Below are positions 1 to 6,803 of a DNA stretch of 10,821 nucleotides, in pieces (within the stretch, counting starts at the first letter, position 1; every line of letters starts with the position of its first letter). Location: positions 1 through 10,821 of the forward strand of contig JAFODX010000206.1 of the NCBI GenBank assembly GCA_017380475.1. The letters run 5' to 3'. A model generated the notes under the pieces. That model was not told the origin of the DNA, did not search any database, and was given only the letters and a program-made list of their open reading frames with translations. The translations under genes and the position numbers were made by a program. This DNA is from Clostridia bacterium (GTDB taxonomy: Bacteria; Bacillota; Clostridia; UBA1381).

Positions 1-161
1 AGGTAGAGGTTAAGCTGTTTGCACCGCTTGACGGAGTAAAGGAGTTTGACGGTGTATTAAAGGCCTACAGTGAAAAAACGGCAACAATTGAATGTAACGA
101 TGAAGAAAAACAGATACCTGTAAAGGACGCTGTTTATATAAGATTAAAATTTGTTTTCTGA
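1..161 (+). CDS. rimP: Ribosome maturation factor RimP, C-terminal fragment
   Basis: The first 161 bases are open in one frame (codons from base 3) and end at TGA 159-161, giving the last 52 residues of a protein that starts outside the window. The fragment begins VEVKLFAPLDGVKEFDGVL, which resembles the start of the RimP C-terminal SH3-like domain, where a strand of alternating hydrophobic residues leads to a K-x-F-x-G-x-L turn. It ends in an alternating hydrophobic strand, VYIRLKFVF. RimP binds the free 30S subunit and assists its maturation around protein S12. The identification is supported strongly by position, since rimP directly precedes nusA in most bacteria. The next gene starts 23 bases downstream, so the two are almost certainly co-transcribed. 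Any promoter for the operon lies outside the window. Confidence 0.86.
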   Translation, partial: VEVKLFAPLDGVKEFDGVLKAYSEKTATIECNDEEKQIPVKDAVYIRLKFVF

Positions 162-184
162 ACAAGAAAGGAAGGATTATCAAA

Positions 185-1231
185 ATGAAGGAATTGATTA
201 AAGCAATAAAGGATTTGTGTGCAGAGAAGGGTATAGAAGAGAACGTTATACTTGATGCACTTGAGGCGGCGCTTGTTGCAGCGTACAAGAAAAACTATTA
301 TAAGGGCAAGAATGATGCCCCCAACGTACTCGTTTCAATCGACAGAAAAACAGGCGAGATACACGTATATGCACAAAAGACAGTTGTTGAACTTGTTGAG
401 GACGAAAGAGACCAGATTTCACTCGACGATGCAAGAGCAATTTCAGGCGAATACGAAATCGGTGATATTGTAAATATAGAAGTGACACCGATGGACTTCG
501 GAAGAATGAGTGCAATGACAGCAAAGCAGGTTGTAACACAGCGTATACGTGAGGCTGAACGTGATGTTCTTTATAACGACCGTCAGGACCAGTCACTCGG
601 ACTTGTGAACGGTACAATAATGCTTGTTGAGTCTGACAGAGTGCACGTAAGAGTTGAACAGTACAAGGACACGGAAGCATTTTTGCCCAAACGTGAACAG
701 CCTGAGGGCGAAGTTTACAAGCAGGGCGAAACAATGCGTTTCTATGTAAGTGACATACGTTCAGGCTACAAGAACACACAGCTTATACTTTCAAGAACAC
801 ATCCGGGACTTATAAAGAAGCTTTTTGAAATGGAAGTTCCCGAGATTGCCGAGGGTATTGTTGAAATCAAGGGAATCGCACGTGAGGGCGGTTCAAGAAC
901 AAAGATTGCAGTACATTCAAATGACCCCGATGTTGATGCACAGGGTTCATGTATCGGCGGACGCGGTATCCGTGTAATGGCAATCAATAACGAGCTTAAG
1001 AACGAGAAGATAGACATAATCAAATGGAGTGAGGACCCGAAAGAATTTATAACGGCATCGCTTTCACCGGCAAAGGTACTCACTTGTGAAGTGGACGAAG
1101 AAGAGAAGAGTGCAAAGGTTACAGTTCCTGAATATCAGTTGTCACTTGCAATCGGCAAATCGGGACAGAATGTAAGACTTGCAGCAAAGCTCACAGGCTG
1201 GAAGATAGACATATCAGCAGGCGAAGAATAA
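185..1231 (+). CDS. nusA: Transcription termination/antitermination factor NusA
   Basis: NusA binds RNA polymerase near the exit channel and modulates pausing, intrinsic termination and antitermination. The 348-residue product shows the standard order: an N-terminal polymerase-binding domain (about 1-125, beginning MKELIKAIKDLCAEKGI), an S1 RNA-binding domain (about 135-200), and two KH domains. The KH1 loop is GSCIGGRG at 254-261, and the KH2 GxxG loop is GKSG at 324-327. The protein stops right after KH2, so the acidic C-terminal repeats of the proteobacterial form are absent, as is usual in Bacillota. It is slightly shorter than typical Bacillus NusA. The ATG at 185 follows an AAGGAAGG ribosome binding site at about 168-175. 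It lies between rimP and ylxR, the conserved position of nusA. Confidence is very high. Confidence 0.98.
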   Translation: MKELIKAIKDLCAEKGIEENVILDALEAALVAAYKKNYYKGKNDAPNVLVSIDRKTGEIHVYAQKTVVELVEDERDQISLDDARAISGEYEIGDIVNIEVTPMDFGRMSAMTAKQVVTQRIREAERDVLYNDRQDQSLGLVNGTIMLVESDRVHVRVEQYKDTEAFLPKREQPEGEVYKQGETMRFYVSDIRSGYKNTQLILSRTHPGLIKKLFEMEVPEIAEGIVEIKGIAREGGSRTKIAVHSNDPDVDAQGSCIGGRGIRVMAINNELKNEKIDIIKWSEDPKEFITASLSPAKVLTCEVDEEEKSAKVTVPEYQLSLAIGKSGQNVRLAAKLTGWKIDISAGEE

Positions 1232-1246
1232 AAAGGTGGTCAGAAG

Positions 1247-1498
1247 ATGCATATACCTTTAAGAATGTGTGTGGTATGCAGAGAACACAAACCGACAGAA
1301 GAGCTTATGCGGATTACGCATAATGTAAAAACAGATAAACCGGAGCCGGACATAAACGGTAAAAATACAGGCAGAGGCGCATATATATGCAAGAGTGCAG
1401 AGTGCATAAAAAAAGCACGTAAAAAGCACGTTGCAGAACGGCATCTGGGCTGTAGTGCAAGTGAGACTCTCTATGACGAACTGGAGGGGTTACTGTGA
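1247..1498 (+). CDS. rnpM: YlxR-family RNA-binding protein (RNase P modulator RnpM)
   Basis: This is a small basic protein of 83 residues, close to the usual family length of about 90. It carries the family signatures: R-M-C-V-V-C near the N terminus (Cys8 and Cys11), then GRGAYICKSAEC in the middle, followed by a lysine/arginine-rich helix (KKARKKHVAERHL). The GRGAY-C segment is the hallmark of the YlxR fold (DUF448). YlxR of Bacillota has been reported to bind RNase P RNA and modulate its activity, hence the name RnpM; its role in this organism is inferred from that. The ATG at 1247 sits 7 bases after a strong AAGGTGGT site (1233-1240). Its stop overlaps the GTG start of the next gene (GTGA at 1495-1498), which indicates translational coupling. 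Confidence 0.94.
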   Translation: MHIPLRMCVVCREHKPTEELMRITHNVKTDKPEPDINGKNTGRGAYICKSAECIKKARKKHVAERHLGCSASETLYDELEGLL

Positions 1499-1818
1499 AA
1501 AAACTACTCGGTATGCTCGGACTTGCAAAACGTGCCGGAAAAGTTTCAACGGGCACGTTCATATGCGAAAAGACGATTAAATCAAAGTCGGCAAAGTTAG
1601 TGATTCTCGCATCAGATGCATCGGATAATACAAAGAAGACAATAAACGATGCCTGTCTGTTCCATAAGGTCAAACTGATTGAGTGCTCGGATATGTCAGA
1701 ACTTGGTCACGCAGTCGGTGCCTCGGCAGACAGAGCGGTAGTTTCCGTAAATGATAATAATTTTGCAAAAGCAATTCAGGACATATATAATGCCCTGAAC
1801 GAAACAGAGAAAGGGTGA
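1495..1818 (+). CDS. ylxQ: L7Ae-like RNA-binding protein YlxQ
   Basis: This 107-residue protein belongs to the ribosomal L7Ae/L30e superfamily. The N terminus (KKLLGMLGLAKRAGKVSTG) is the typical YlxQ opening, with the basic AKRAGK patch used for RNA contact. It is followed by an alternating alpha/beta pattern with the strand LVILASDAS and a VVSVNDNNFAKAI tail. Relatives bind kink-turn RNA, but the physiological target of YlxQ in Bacillota is not settled. The start is GTG at 1495, overlapping the ylxR stop by four bases and preceded by GGAGGGG at about 1484-1490. infB begins 6 bases after its stop. Its constant place between ylxR and infB suggests a role tied to transcription or ribosome assembly. 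Assignment to the family is confident; the function is not. Confidence 0.93.
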   Translation: MKKLLGMLGLAKRAGKVSTGTFICEKTIKSKSAKLVILASDASDNTKKTINDACLFHKVKLIECSDMSELGHAVGASADRAVVSVNDNNFAKAIQDIYNALNETEKG

Positions 1819-1824
1819 TGTGGT

Positions 1825-4293
1825 ATGGCAGAAACAGCAACAAAACTTGGAGAGGTAACTAAAAAGTTCAAGGCTGTCAATAAGGATGTAATAGCAAGAC
1901 TCGCCGAGTACGGTGAGGTTGTTAAGAGTTCTACAAGCGTTATAACAGACGAGCAGGCTGCTATGGTTGTAGATATACTTACTCAGGACAACCCGTTTAC
2001 TGCAGAAGAAATAGAAGAGCTGAAGGTTCAGGCGATAGCCAAAAAGGAAAAAGCAGAAGCTTTGGCTAAAAAAGAAGCCGAGGAAAAGGCAAAGGCTGAA
2101 GAAGAAGCACGTATCGCTGAAGAAAAGGCAAAGGCTGAGGCTAAAAAGGCAGCACGTGAAGCGGCAGAAGCAGAAGCAAAGGCTAAACGTAAGGCTGAAG
2201 AGAAGGAAAAGAAAGAAAAACAGAAGAAGCACAACGCTCCTGCTAAAAAGCAGACAGGTGTACGTGTTGACCTTTCAGGCGTTGATACATCAAATGCAAC
2301 TGAAGAGTACATCGTAAAGAGCGAGAAGAAGAGCCGTACGGTTGACACAAGATCATCAAACGTTGACCTTGCTAAGCTTGAAAAGAACGAACGTCTTGAA
2401 AAATTTGCGGACGATATGAGTATGAATCGCCGTGAAAAGAACAAGAATAAGAAGGGTGATAAGCGTTTCGGTAAGAACCAGCCAAACAACAAGTTTGAGC
2501 AGGAGAAGAAACCGCAGAACAAGCCGAAGCCCGTTGTAATAACCGAGATTGATGTGCCTGACACAATAACTGTCGGCGAGTTCGCATCAAGAATGGGTAA
2601 GGGTGTTGCAGAAGTTGTGAAAAAGCTCATGATGCTCGGAATCATTGCAACAGTTAACCAGGCAATTGACTATGACACTGCAGAGCTTATCGCTGCAGAG
2701 TTCGGCATAACAGTAAACAAGGAAATTGTTCTTTCAAAAGAAGATAAACTGTTTATGACAGTAGATGAGGAAGATAAGCCGGAAGATTTGGTAGAGCGTC
2801 CGCCGGTAGTTGTTGTTATGGGTCACGTTGACCACGGTAAAACATCACTTCTTGATGCTATCCGTGACACACACGTAACCACAACCGAAGCAGGCGGTAT
2901 CACACAGCACATCGGTGCATACAGTGTAAGACTCAACGACCGTGACATCACATTCCTCGATACACCGGGTCACGAAGCGTTTACAACAATGCGTGCACGT
3001 GGTGCACAGGTAACAGACGTTGCAATACTTGTGGTTGCGGCTGATGACGGTATAATGCCGCAGACAATCGAGGCTATAAACCACGCAAAGGCAGCAAATG
3101 TAGAAATAATCGTTGCTATTAACAAGATAGATAAAGATGGTGCAGACCCTAACCGTGTTAAGCAGGCTCTTATGGAGCATGATCTCGTTCCTGAGGAATG
3201 GGGCGGTGACACAATCTGTGTTGAGATAAGTGCAAAGCAGAGAATTAACATTGAAGGCTTGCTTGAAATGGTACTTCTGGTTGCTGATATGAAGGAGCTT
3301 AAGGCTAACCCGAACCGACTTGCAAAGGGTGTTGTAATCGAGGCTCGTGTTGATAAGGGTAAGGGTCCGGTTGCTACAGTTCTTGTTCAGAACGGTACTT
3401 TAAAGCAGGGCGATGTAATTATCTGCGGTACATCTGTAGGTCACGTTCGTGCTATGACAAACGATAAGGGCAGACGTGTTAAGGAAGCAGGCCCGTCAAC
3501 TCCGGTTGAGATTCAGGGACTTAACGAAGCACCTACAGGCGGTGACGACTTGCTCGTTGTTAAGGACGAAAAGCTTGCACGTGAAGTTGCGGAGCAGAGA
3601 CGTCAGGATATCCAGGAGGATAAGTTCAACGCAGTAGTTAAGGTTTCACTTGATAACCTGTTCAGTCAGATTGACGAGGGTAATATGAAAGAATTGCCGA
3701 TTATCGTTAAGGCTGACGTTCAGGGCTCGGTTGAGGCTGTTAAGCAGAGTCTTGAAAAGCTTTCAAACGATGAAGTGCGTGTACGTGTTATCCACGGCGG
3801 TGTCGGTGCAGTTAACGAGTCAGACGTAATGCTTGCAAATGCATCAAATGCAATTATTGTAGGCTTCAATGTTCGTCCGGACGCAGGTGCTTTGGCAATG
3901 AGCCAGCAGAACGAAGTTGACATCCGTCTTTACAGAGTAATCTATCAGGCAATAGAGGAAATCGAGGCGGCAATGAAGGGTATGCTCGATCCGGAGTTCA
4001 AGGAAGTTGTTCTGGGTTATGCAGATGTACGTCAGACTTTCCGTGTTCCGAACGTTGGTGTGATTGCCGGCTGTTACGTAAGACAGGGTAAGATTTCAAG
4101 AAACGCATCAGTTCGTGTTGTTCGTGACGGTATCATTATCCACGAGGGTAAAATCGTCAGCTTAAAGCGTTTCAAGGATGATGCTAAGGAAGTAACAGAG
4201 AAGTTCGAGTGCGGTATTGGTATCGAAAACTTCAATGATATCAAGGAAGAAGATACAATCGAATGTTTTGAGATGCAAGAGGTAGAAAGATAA
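1825..4293 (+). CDS. infB: Translation initiation factor IF-2
   Basis: IF-2 is the GTPase that places initiator fMet-tRNA on the 30S subunit and promotes subunit joining. The 822-residue product has an N-terminal IF2_N-like helical segment (about 1-55), a lysine/glutamate/alanine-rich linker (about 65-145), a polar basic stretch (about 145-235), and a second IF2_N motif (about 240-295). The GTPase domain shows G1 GHVDHGKT at 333-340, G3 DTPGH at 379-383, G4 NKID at 433-436 and G5 SAK at 469-471. Domains II, III and the tRNA-binding C-terminal domain IV follow, the last ending in [23 protein letters not shown]. All key GTP-binding residues are intact. The ATG at 1825 lies 6 bases past the ylxQ stop and uses the purine run AAGGGTGAT, which spans that stop codon. 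Confidence 0.98.
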   Translation: MAETATKLGEVTKKFKAVNKDVIARLAEYGEVVKSSTSVITDEQAAMVVDILTQDNPFTAEEIEELKVQAIAKKEKAEALAKKEAEEKAKAEEEARIAEEKAKAEAKKAAREAAEAEAKAKRKAEEKEKKEKQKKHNAPAKKQTGVRVDLSGVDTSNATEEYIVKSEKKSRTVDTRSSNVDLAKLEKNERLEKFADDMSMNRREKNKNKKGDKRFGKNQPNNKFEQEKKPQNKPKPVVITEIDVPDTITVGEFASRMGKGVAEVVKKLMMLGIIATVNQAIDYDTAELIAAEFGITVNKEIVLSKEDKLFMTVDEEDKPEDLVERPPVVVVMGHVDHGKTSLLDAIRDTHVTTTEAGGITQHIGAYSVRLNDRDITFLDTPGHEAFTTMRARGAQVTDVAILVVAADDGIMPQTIEAINHAKAANVEIIVAINKIDKDGADPNRVKQALMEHDLVPEEWGGDTICVEISAKQRINIEGLLEMVLLVADMKELKANPNRLAKGVVIEARVDKGKGPVATVLVQNGTLKQGDVIICGTSVGHVRAMTNDKGRRVKEAGPSTPVEIQGLNEAPTGGDDLLVVKDEKLAREVAEQRRQDIQEDKFNAVVKVSLDNLFSQIDEGNMKELPIIVKADVQGSVEAVKQSLEKLSNDEVRVRVIHGGVGAVNESDVMLANASNAIIVGFNVRPDAGALAMSQQNEVDIRLYRVIYQAIEEIEAAMKGMLDPEFKEVVLGYADVRQTFRVPNVGVIAGCYVRQGKISRNASVRVVRDGIIIHEGKIVSLKRFKDDAKEVTEKFECGIGIENFNDIKEEDTIECFEMQEVER
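2083..2138 (+). repeat. Direct repeat in the IF-2 charged linker
   Basis: The 17-base sequence GAAAAGGCAAAGGCTGA occurs at 2083-2099 and again at 2122-2138, 39 bases (13 codons) apart, so it is in frame and encodes EKAKAE twice. It lies in the low-complexity KA/EA-rich linker that joins the N-terminal helical domain of IF-2 to the rest. Such linkers vary in length between strains of many species, so this repeat is a plausible site of slippage or recombination. It has no evident regulatory meaning. Confidence 0.6.
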
Positions 4294-4318
4294 TACAGAA
4301 GATAAACTTCGCATCTCA

Positions 4319-4369
4319 CCGCTTTGCCAAACTTGGAGTATACACATACACCGTCGGTTGGCAAAACGG
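4319..4369 (+). promoter_or_regulatory. Long hairpin in the infB-rbfA gap
   Basis: The 118-base gap between infB and rbfA contains an imperfect inverted repeat. Bases 4319-4330 pair with 4358-4369 (core TTTGCCAA with TTGGCAAA), giving 11 of 12 pairs with one C-A mismatch at 4322/4366. Inside it a second stem pairs 4335-4341 with 4346-4352 (six pairs, one A-A mismatch) around an ACAC loop, so the whole can fold as one 51-nt rod. No T-run follows, so it is not an intrinsic terminator. It ends 31 bases before the rbfA ribosome binding site. It could be an mRNA processing or stability element or a translational control site; no protein partner can be named. Confidence 0.5.
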
Positions 4370-4411
4370 CAATCTGCTTGCTTCTCTTCTATATTGAAAC
4401 AGGGGGTTTAT

Positions 4412-4744
4412 ATGGCAAGAATTGACAAGATAAACGGCGAGGTAATGCGTGAGCTTGCAAACGTAATACGTGAGCTTAAGGATTCACGCATACCCGTTAT
4501 GACGAGCGTTGTTTCGGTAAGCGTTACTAACGATTTACGTTATGCAAAAGCATATATTTCCGTTATGGGCGACGAGAAAACGAAACAGAAAGCAATGGAC
4601 GGTCTTAACAGTGCACAAGGCTTTATAAGACGTGAAATCGGAAAGCGTGTAAATCTTCGCTATACTCCGGAATTTGTCTTCGAAGCTGATGATTCCATTG
4701 AACACGGCTCGCATATTGATAAGTTACTGAAAGATATTAAATAA
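4412..4744 (+). CDS. rbfA: 30S ribosome-binding factor RbfA
   Basis: RbfA is a single-KH-domain protein that binds the immature 30S subunit near the 5' end of 16S rRNA and is needed for late maturation and cold growth. The 110-residue product matches the family in length and pattern: MARIDKINGEVMRELANVI at the start, the strand SVVSVSVTNDLRYAKAYISV in the centre, and RYTPEFVFEADDSIEHG followed by a HIDKLL helix at the end. The ATG at 4412 is chosen because AGGGGG (4401-4406) sits 5 bases upstream and because family members begin with this sequence. The frame stays open to a TTG at 4358, but those extra 18 codons overlap the upstream hairpin and have no family similarity. A terminator follows 6 bases after the stop. 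Confidence 0.96.
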   Translation: MARIDKINGEVMRELANVIRELKDSRIPVMTSVVSVSVTNDLRYAKAYISVMGDEKTKQKAMDGLNSAQGFIRREIGKRVNLRYTPEFVFEADDSIEHGSHIDKLLKDIK

Positions 4745-4750
4745 ACTGTA

Positions 4751-4777
4751 AAGAGCGGCAAAAATCTGCCGCTTTTT
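4751..4777 (+). terminator. Intrinsic terminator after rbfA
   Basis: AGCGGCA (4754-4760) pairs perfectly with TGCCGCT (4767-4773) around the loop AAAATC. The right arm runs into TTTTT (4773-4777), and the upstream AAG can extend the stem into the T-run. A GC-rich 7-bp stem with an immediate U-tract is the classic rho-independent signal on the plus strand. It begins 6 bases after the rbfA stop. It probably ends or attenuates transcripts of the rimP-rbfA block, so nrnA to mfd would depend on readthrough or on a promoter between 4778 and 4986. Confidence 0.9.
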
Positions 4778-4779
4778 AT

Positions 4780-4827
4780 GGCTTGACGGGATGGGTTTGA
4801 GTAGAAATTCAGGCTTGTCGGGGGATG
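4780..4827 (+). repeat. Partial direct repeat of the first hairpin's 5' arm
   Basis: GGCTTGACGGGATG at 4780-4793 closely matches GGCTTGTCGGGGGATG at 4812-4827, with one substitution and a two-base length difference. The second copy is the 5' arm of the hairpin at 4812-4887. The first could therefore pair with the same 3' arm (4872-4887) as an alternative, weaker helix with an A-A mismatch and a small bulge. It may be a remnant of a further unit of the hairpin element or part of a switching structure. The repeat is visible directly; a switching role is inference. Confidence 0.55.
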
Positions 4828-4887
4828 CCTGTGAAAAACGCATATCCATAAGAAAGAGCGTTTAGAACGGGCATCCTCTGATAAGCC
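4812..4887 (+). other. Structured element upstream of nrnA, hairpin 1 of a tandem pair
   Basis: Bases 4812-4831 pair with 4868-4887 over 20 uninterrupted positions: 16 Watson-Crick pairs and four G-U pairs (4817/4882, 4820/4879, 4822/4877, 4830/4869). U4832-A4867 adds one more. A symmetric 3x3 internal loop follows (4833-4835 with 4864-4866), in which tandem G-A pairs are possible. Then come a 6-bp stem AAACGC/GCGTTT (4836-4841 with 4858-4863) and a 16-nt apical loop (4842-4857) containing TAAGAAA at 4849-4855. All four imperfections are G-U only when the plus strand is read as RNA, which favours a transcribed RNA structure in the nrnA direction. No known RNA family is recognised. Confidence 0.7.
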
Positions 4888-4961
4888 GCTTACTATGGGA
4901 AATTTACTACGAATGCTAAAACTTAAGAAAATGCATTCTACGTAAACAACCCATAGCAAGC
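4888..4961 (+). other. Structured element upstream of nrnA, hairpin 2 of a tandem pair
   Basis: This hairpin starts at the base after hairpin 1 ends, so the two could stack coaxially. Bases 4888-4899 pair with 4950-4961 (11 of 12, A-C mismatch at 4892/4957). A 3x3 internal loop follows, then a 5-bp stem (4903-4907 with 4942-4946), a second 3x3 internal loop (4908-4910 with 4939-4941) and a 6-bp stem GAATGC/GCATTC (4911-4916 with 4933-4938). The 16-nt apical loop (4917-4932) contains TAAGAAA at 4924-4930. Loop length, heptamer position, inner stem length and the loop below it all match hairpin 1. It ends 25 bases before the nrnA start and leaves the AAAGGGA ribosome binding site (4972-4978) unpaired. 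Confidence 0.68.
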
Positions 4962-4986
4962 GTCAGACAGTAAAGGGACTGATATT

Positions 4987-5928
4987 ATGGAAAAGGTTAC
5001 AGAACTTATAAAAAACGCAAAAAAGGCAGTGATACTGCCCCACATAAGTGCAGATGCAGATGCTTTGGCATCGTGTCAGGCGATGAAATGTGTGCTTTTG
5101 GGATTTGGTATTGATGCTGTTATAATAGCCGAGGAAGCTGTTGAAGCACGTCTTGGATTTATTTCCGACGGTATTGAGGTTTATGACGGAGAAGCGGGCG
5201 AGCCTGATACGTGCATAGTGCTTGATTGCGGAGATATTGAACGTACAGGAAAACGTGCTGAAATTGCAGAAAAAGCAAAAACAGTTATAAATATAGACCA
5301 CCACAAGACGAATACCCGTTTTGGCGATGCGTGCTTTGTGGTTGATACAGCATCTGCAACGGGCGAGATTTTGTATTCACTGTTTAAGACAATGGGTGTA
5401 GAGATTACCCGGGATATTGCAAAGTATTTATATACTGCAATATGTTCAGATACGGGTTGTTTTGCATACTCAAATGTATCACCCGATACTTTTATATCGG
5501 CATCAGAACTCATAAAATATGACATAAACCACGCAGAGATTGCAAGGCTGTTGTTTGACTGTGTGGATATGGACGAAGAGTTTTTAAAAGCAGAGCTGAC
5601 AAAGAATATTAAATCTTACTGTGACGGAAAAGTCCGTACTGTTGTAATGACAGAGGAGTTTGCAAAAAGGTTCGGGTTAAATACTGATGAAGTTGATGGG
5701 CTTGTTGATATGCCGAGGCGTATCAGAGGTACGGAAATTGCGGCAGCACTAAAAGAAGTGAACGGTAAAATACGTGTCAGTCTGCGTTCAAACGGGGATG
5801 CGGATGTTTCAAAGGTAGCTTTGAAATTCGACGGTGGCGGGCATATTAAGGCTGCCGGATGCAGTATATATGATGATATAGAAACCGCAGAAAAACTTAT
5901 AGTTTCTGCGTGCGGAGAAGTTTTGTAA
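4987..5928 (+). CDS. nrnA: DHH/DHHA1 phosphoesterase, NrnA-like oligoribonuclease
   Basis: The 313-residue product has the length and motifs of NrnA, the DHH-family enzyme that degrades 2-5 nt RNA (and pApA in some species) and can dephosphorylate PAP. The metal-binding residues are visible: His19, Asp23 and Asp25 in HISADADA, Asp80 in LDCGD, the DHH triad at 104-106 in IDHHKTN, and Asp155 in SDTGCF. The DHHA1 substrate-binding motif DGGGH is at 282-286. RecJ is much longer, so RecJ is excluded; exact substrate preference cannot be read from sequence. The ATG at 4987 follows AAAGGGA (4972-4978) by 8 bases. The stop overlaps the truB start by one base (TAATG). A gene of this family also sits next to rbfA in actinobacteria and many clostridia, which supports the orthology. 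Confidence 0.92.
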   Translation: MEKVTELIKNAKKAVILPHISADADALASCQAMKCVLLGFGIDAVIIAEEAVEARLGFISDGIEVYDGEAGEPDTCIVLDCGDIERTGKRAEIAEKAKTVINIDHHKTNTRFGDACFVVDTASATGEILYSLFKTMGVEITRDIAKYLYTAICSDTGCFAYSNVSPDTFISASELIKYDINHAEIARLLFDCVDMDEEFLKAELTKNIKSYCDGKVRTVVMTEEFAKRFGLNTDEVDGLVDMPRRIRGTEIAAALKEVNGKIRVSLRSNGDADVSKVALKFDGGGHIKAAGCSIYDDIETAEKLIVSACGEVL

Positions 5929-6791
5929 TGAACGGTGTTATTATAATTGATAAACCAAAAGGCAAGACGTCTCACGATATAGTGGGAATTTTGCGTAAGA
6001 AATTCGGTACACGCCGTGTAGGACACACCGGTACGCTTGACCCGCTTGCAACAGGCGTGTTGCCTGTATGCATAGGTAATGCGACACGTGCGGCGGATAT
6101 GCTTATTGAAAGTGATAAAAAATACCGTGCAACATTTCTTCTGGGTAAACGCTCGGATACACTTGATATTGAGGGACAGATAACAGAAGAGAATGAAGTT
6201 TCTGTATCAGAGGAAGATGTGCGCAGAGTTGTTTCGGAGTTTATAGGTGAGCAGGACCAGATACCGCCGATGTACAGTGCAATAAAAAAAGACGGAAAAA
6301 AACTGTACGACCTTGCACGTGAGGGGATTGAAATCGAACGTGAGCCAAGGCGTATAAATATATACTCAATTGACATATGCGACATTGCACTTCCGGCTGT
6401 CACAATAGATGTACATTGTTCAAAGGGGACATATATACGTTCTTTGTGTGACGATATAGGAACAAAGCTGGGATGCGGTGCTGTTATGACGGAGTTGCGC
6501 CGTACATATACAGCAGGCTTTGCGATAGAAGATGCATATACTATAGACGAGCTGGATAAACTCGAAGACTTGTCGGGGACACTAAAAACAACAGATTCAC
6601 TGTTTTTGTCATTGCCCGAAATACAGCTTAACGAAAAGCAGGAGAAGAGTATAACAAACGGTGTGAGAATGACGTGGCGTAACGGCAAAGAGGGAGAAAC
6701 ATACCGTGTATATGCACCCGACGGACGGTTTTTGTGCATATCAAGGTTAGAGGATATGAGGCTTGTACTTGTAAAATCATTCTGGACATAA
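5928..6791 (+). CDS. truB: tRNA pseudouridine-55 synthase TruB
   Basis: TruB isomerises uridine 55 in the T-loop of tRNAs to pseudouridine and also acts as a tRNA-folding chaperone. The 287-residue product begins MNGVIIIDKPKGKTSHDIV, the family's standard start. It contains the catalytic motif GHTGTLDPLATGVL with nucleophile Asp38, the KKYRATFLLG strand, the QIPPMYSAIKKDGKKLYDLAREG segment and CSKGTYIRSLCDDIG. The C-terminal part (YRVYAPDGRFLCISRL) is a small PUA-like domain. The ATG at 5928 shares one base with the nrnA stop and is preceded by GGAG at 5914-5917. A GTG at 5910 is in frame, but it adds six unrelated residues and has no better ribosome binding site. ribF follows after 12 bases. 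Confidence 0.97.
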   Translation: MNGVIIIDKPKGKTSHDIVGILRKKFGTRRVGHTGTLDPLATGVLPVCIGNATRAADMLIESDKKYRATFLLGKRSDTLDIEGQITEENEVSVSEEDVRRVVSEFIGEQDQIPPMYSAIKKDGKKLYDLAREGIEIEREPRRINIYSIDICDIALPAVTIDVHCSKGTYIRSLCDDIGTKLGCGAVMTELRRTYTAGFAIEDAYTIDELDKLEDLSGTLKTTDSLFLSLPEIQLNEKQEKSITNGVRMTWRNGKEGETYRVYAPDGRFLCISRLEDMRLVLVKSFWT

Positions 6792-6803
6792 AGGAGTAAA
6801 GTC

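Noticed and set aside
1696..2645. Long minus-strand frames rich in Phe, Ser and Leu opposite ylxQ/infB
   Set aside because: They are the antisense of the lysine/glutamate/alanine-rich IF-2 linker; the composition is explained by the plus-strand gene.
4319..4380. Intrinsic terminator after infB
   Set aside because: The 3' arm is followed by AACGGCAATCTG rather than a T-run.
4358..4411. TTG-initiated extension of rbfA by 18 codons
   Set aside because: It starts inside the 3' arm of the hairpin, lacks a ribosome binding site and has no family similarity; ATG 4412 has AGGGGG at good spacing.
4783..4811. Possible sigma-A promoter (TTGACG with TAGAAA or AATTCA downstream)
   Set aside because: TAGAAA is only 13 bases from the -35-like box, and the hexamer at 17 bases is a poor -10. 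It is not strong enough to list as a feature.
4791..4865. A 24-codon plus-strand reading frame from ATG 4791 within the nrnA leader
   Set aside because: The only purines upstream (GACGGG) abut the ATG with no spacing, and the frame runs through the hairpin 1 stem. It looks like chance coding in a structured region.
4832..4867. Kink-turn in the UGAA/AGAA internal loop of hairpin 1, as a possible YlxQ target
   Set aside because: Tandem G-A pairs are possible, but the three-nucleotide bulge required for a kink-turn is missing; the loop is symmetric.
4660..4959. A 99-codon minus-strand reading frame covering the end of rbfA and the hairpins
   Set aside because: It has no recognisable domain, is antisense to rbfA and the terminator, and is open by chance over palindromic sequence.
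4778..4986. Known riboswitch or T-box leader ahead of nrnA
   Set aside because: No T-box sequence, no FMN/SAM/TPP/c-di-GMP core motif and no second terminator before the start codon could be found.
5910..5927. GTG-initiated extension of truB by six codons
   Set aside because: TruB proteins start at M-N-G-V-I-I-I-D-K-P; ATG 5928 is coupled to the nrnA stop and has GGAG upstream.
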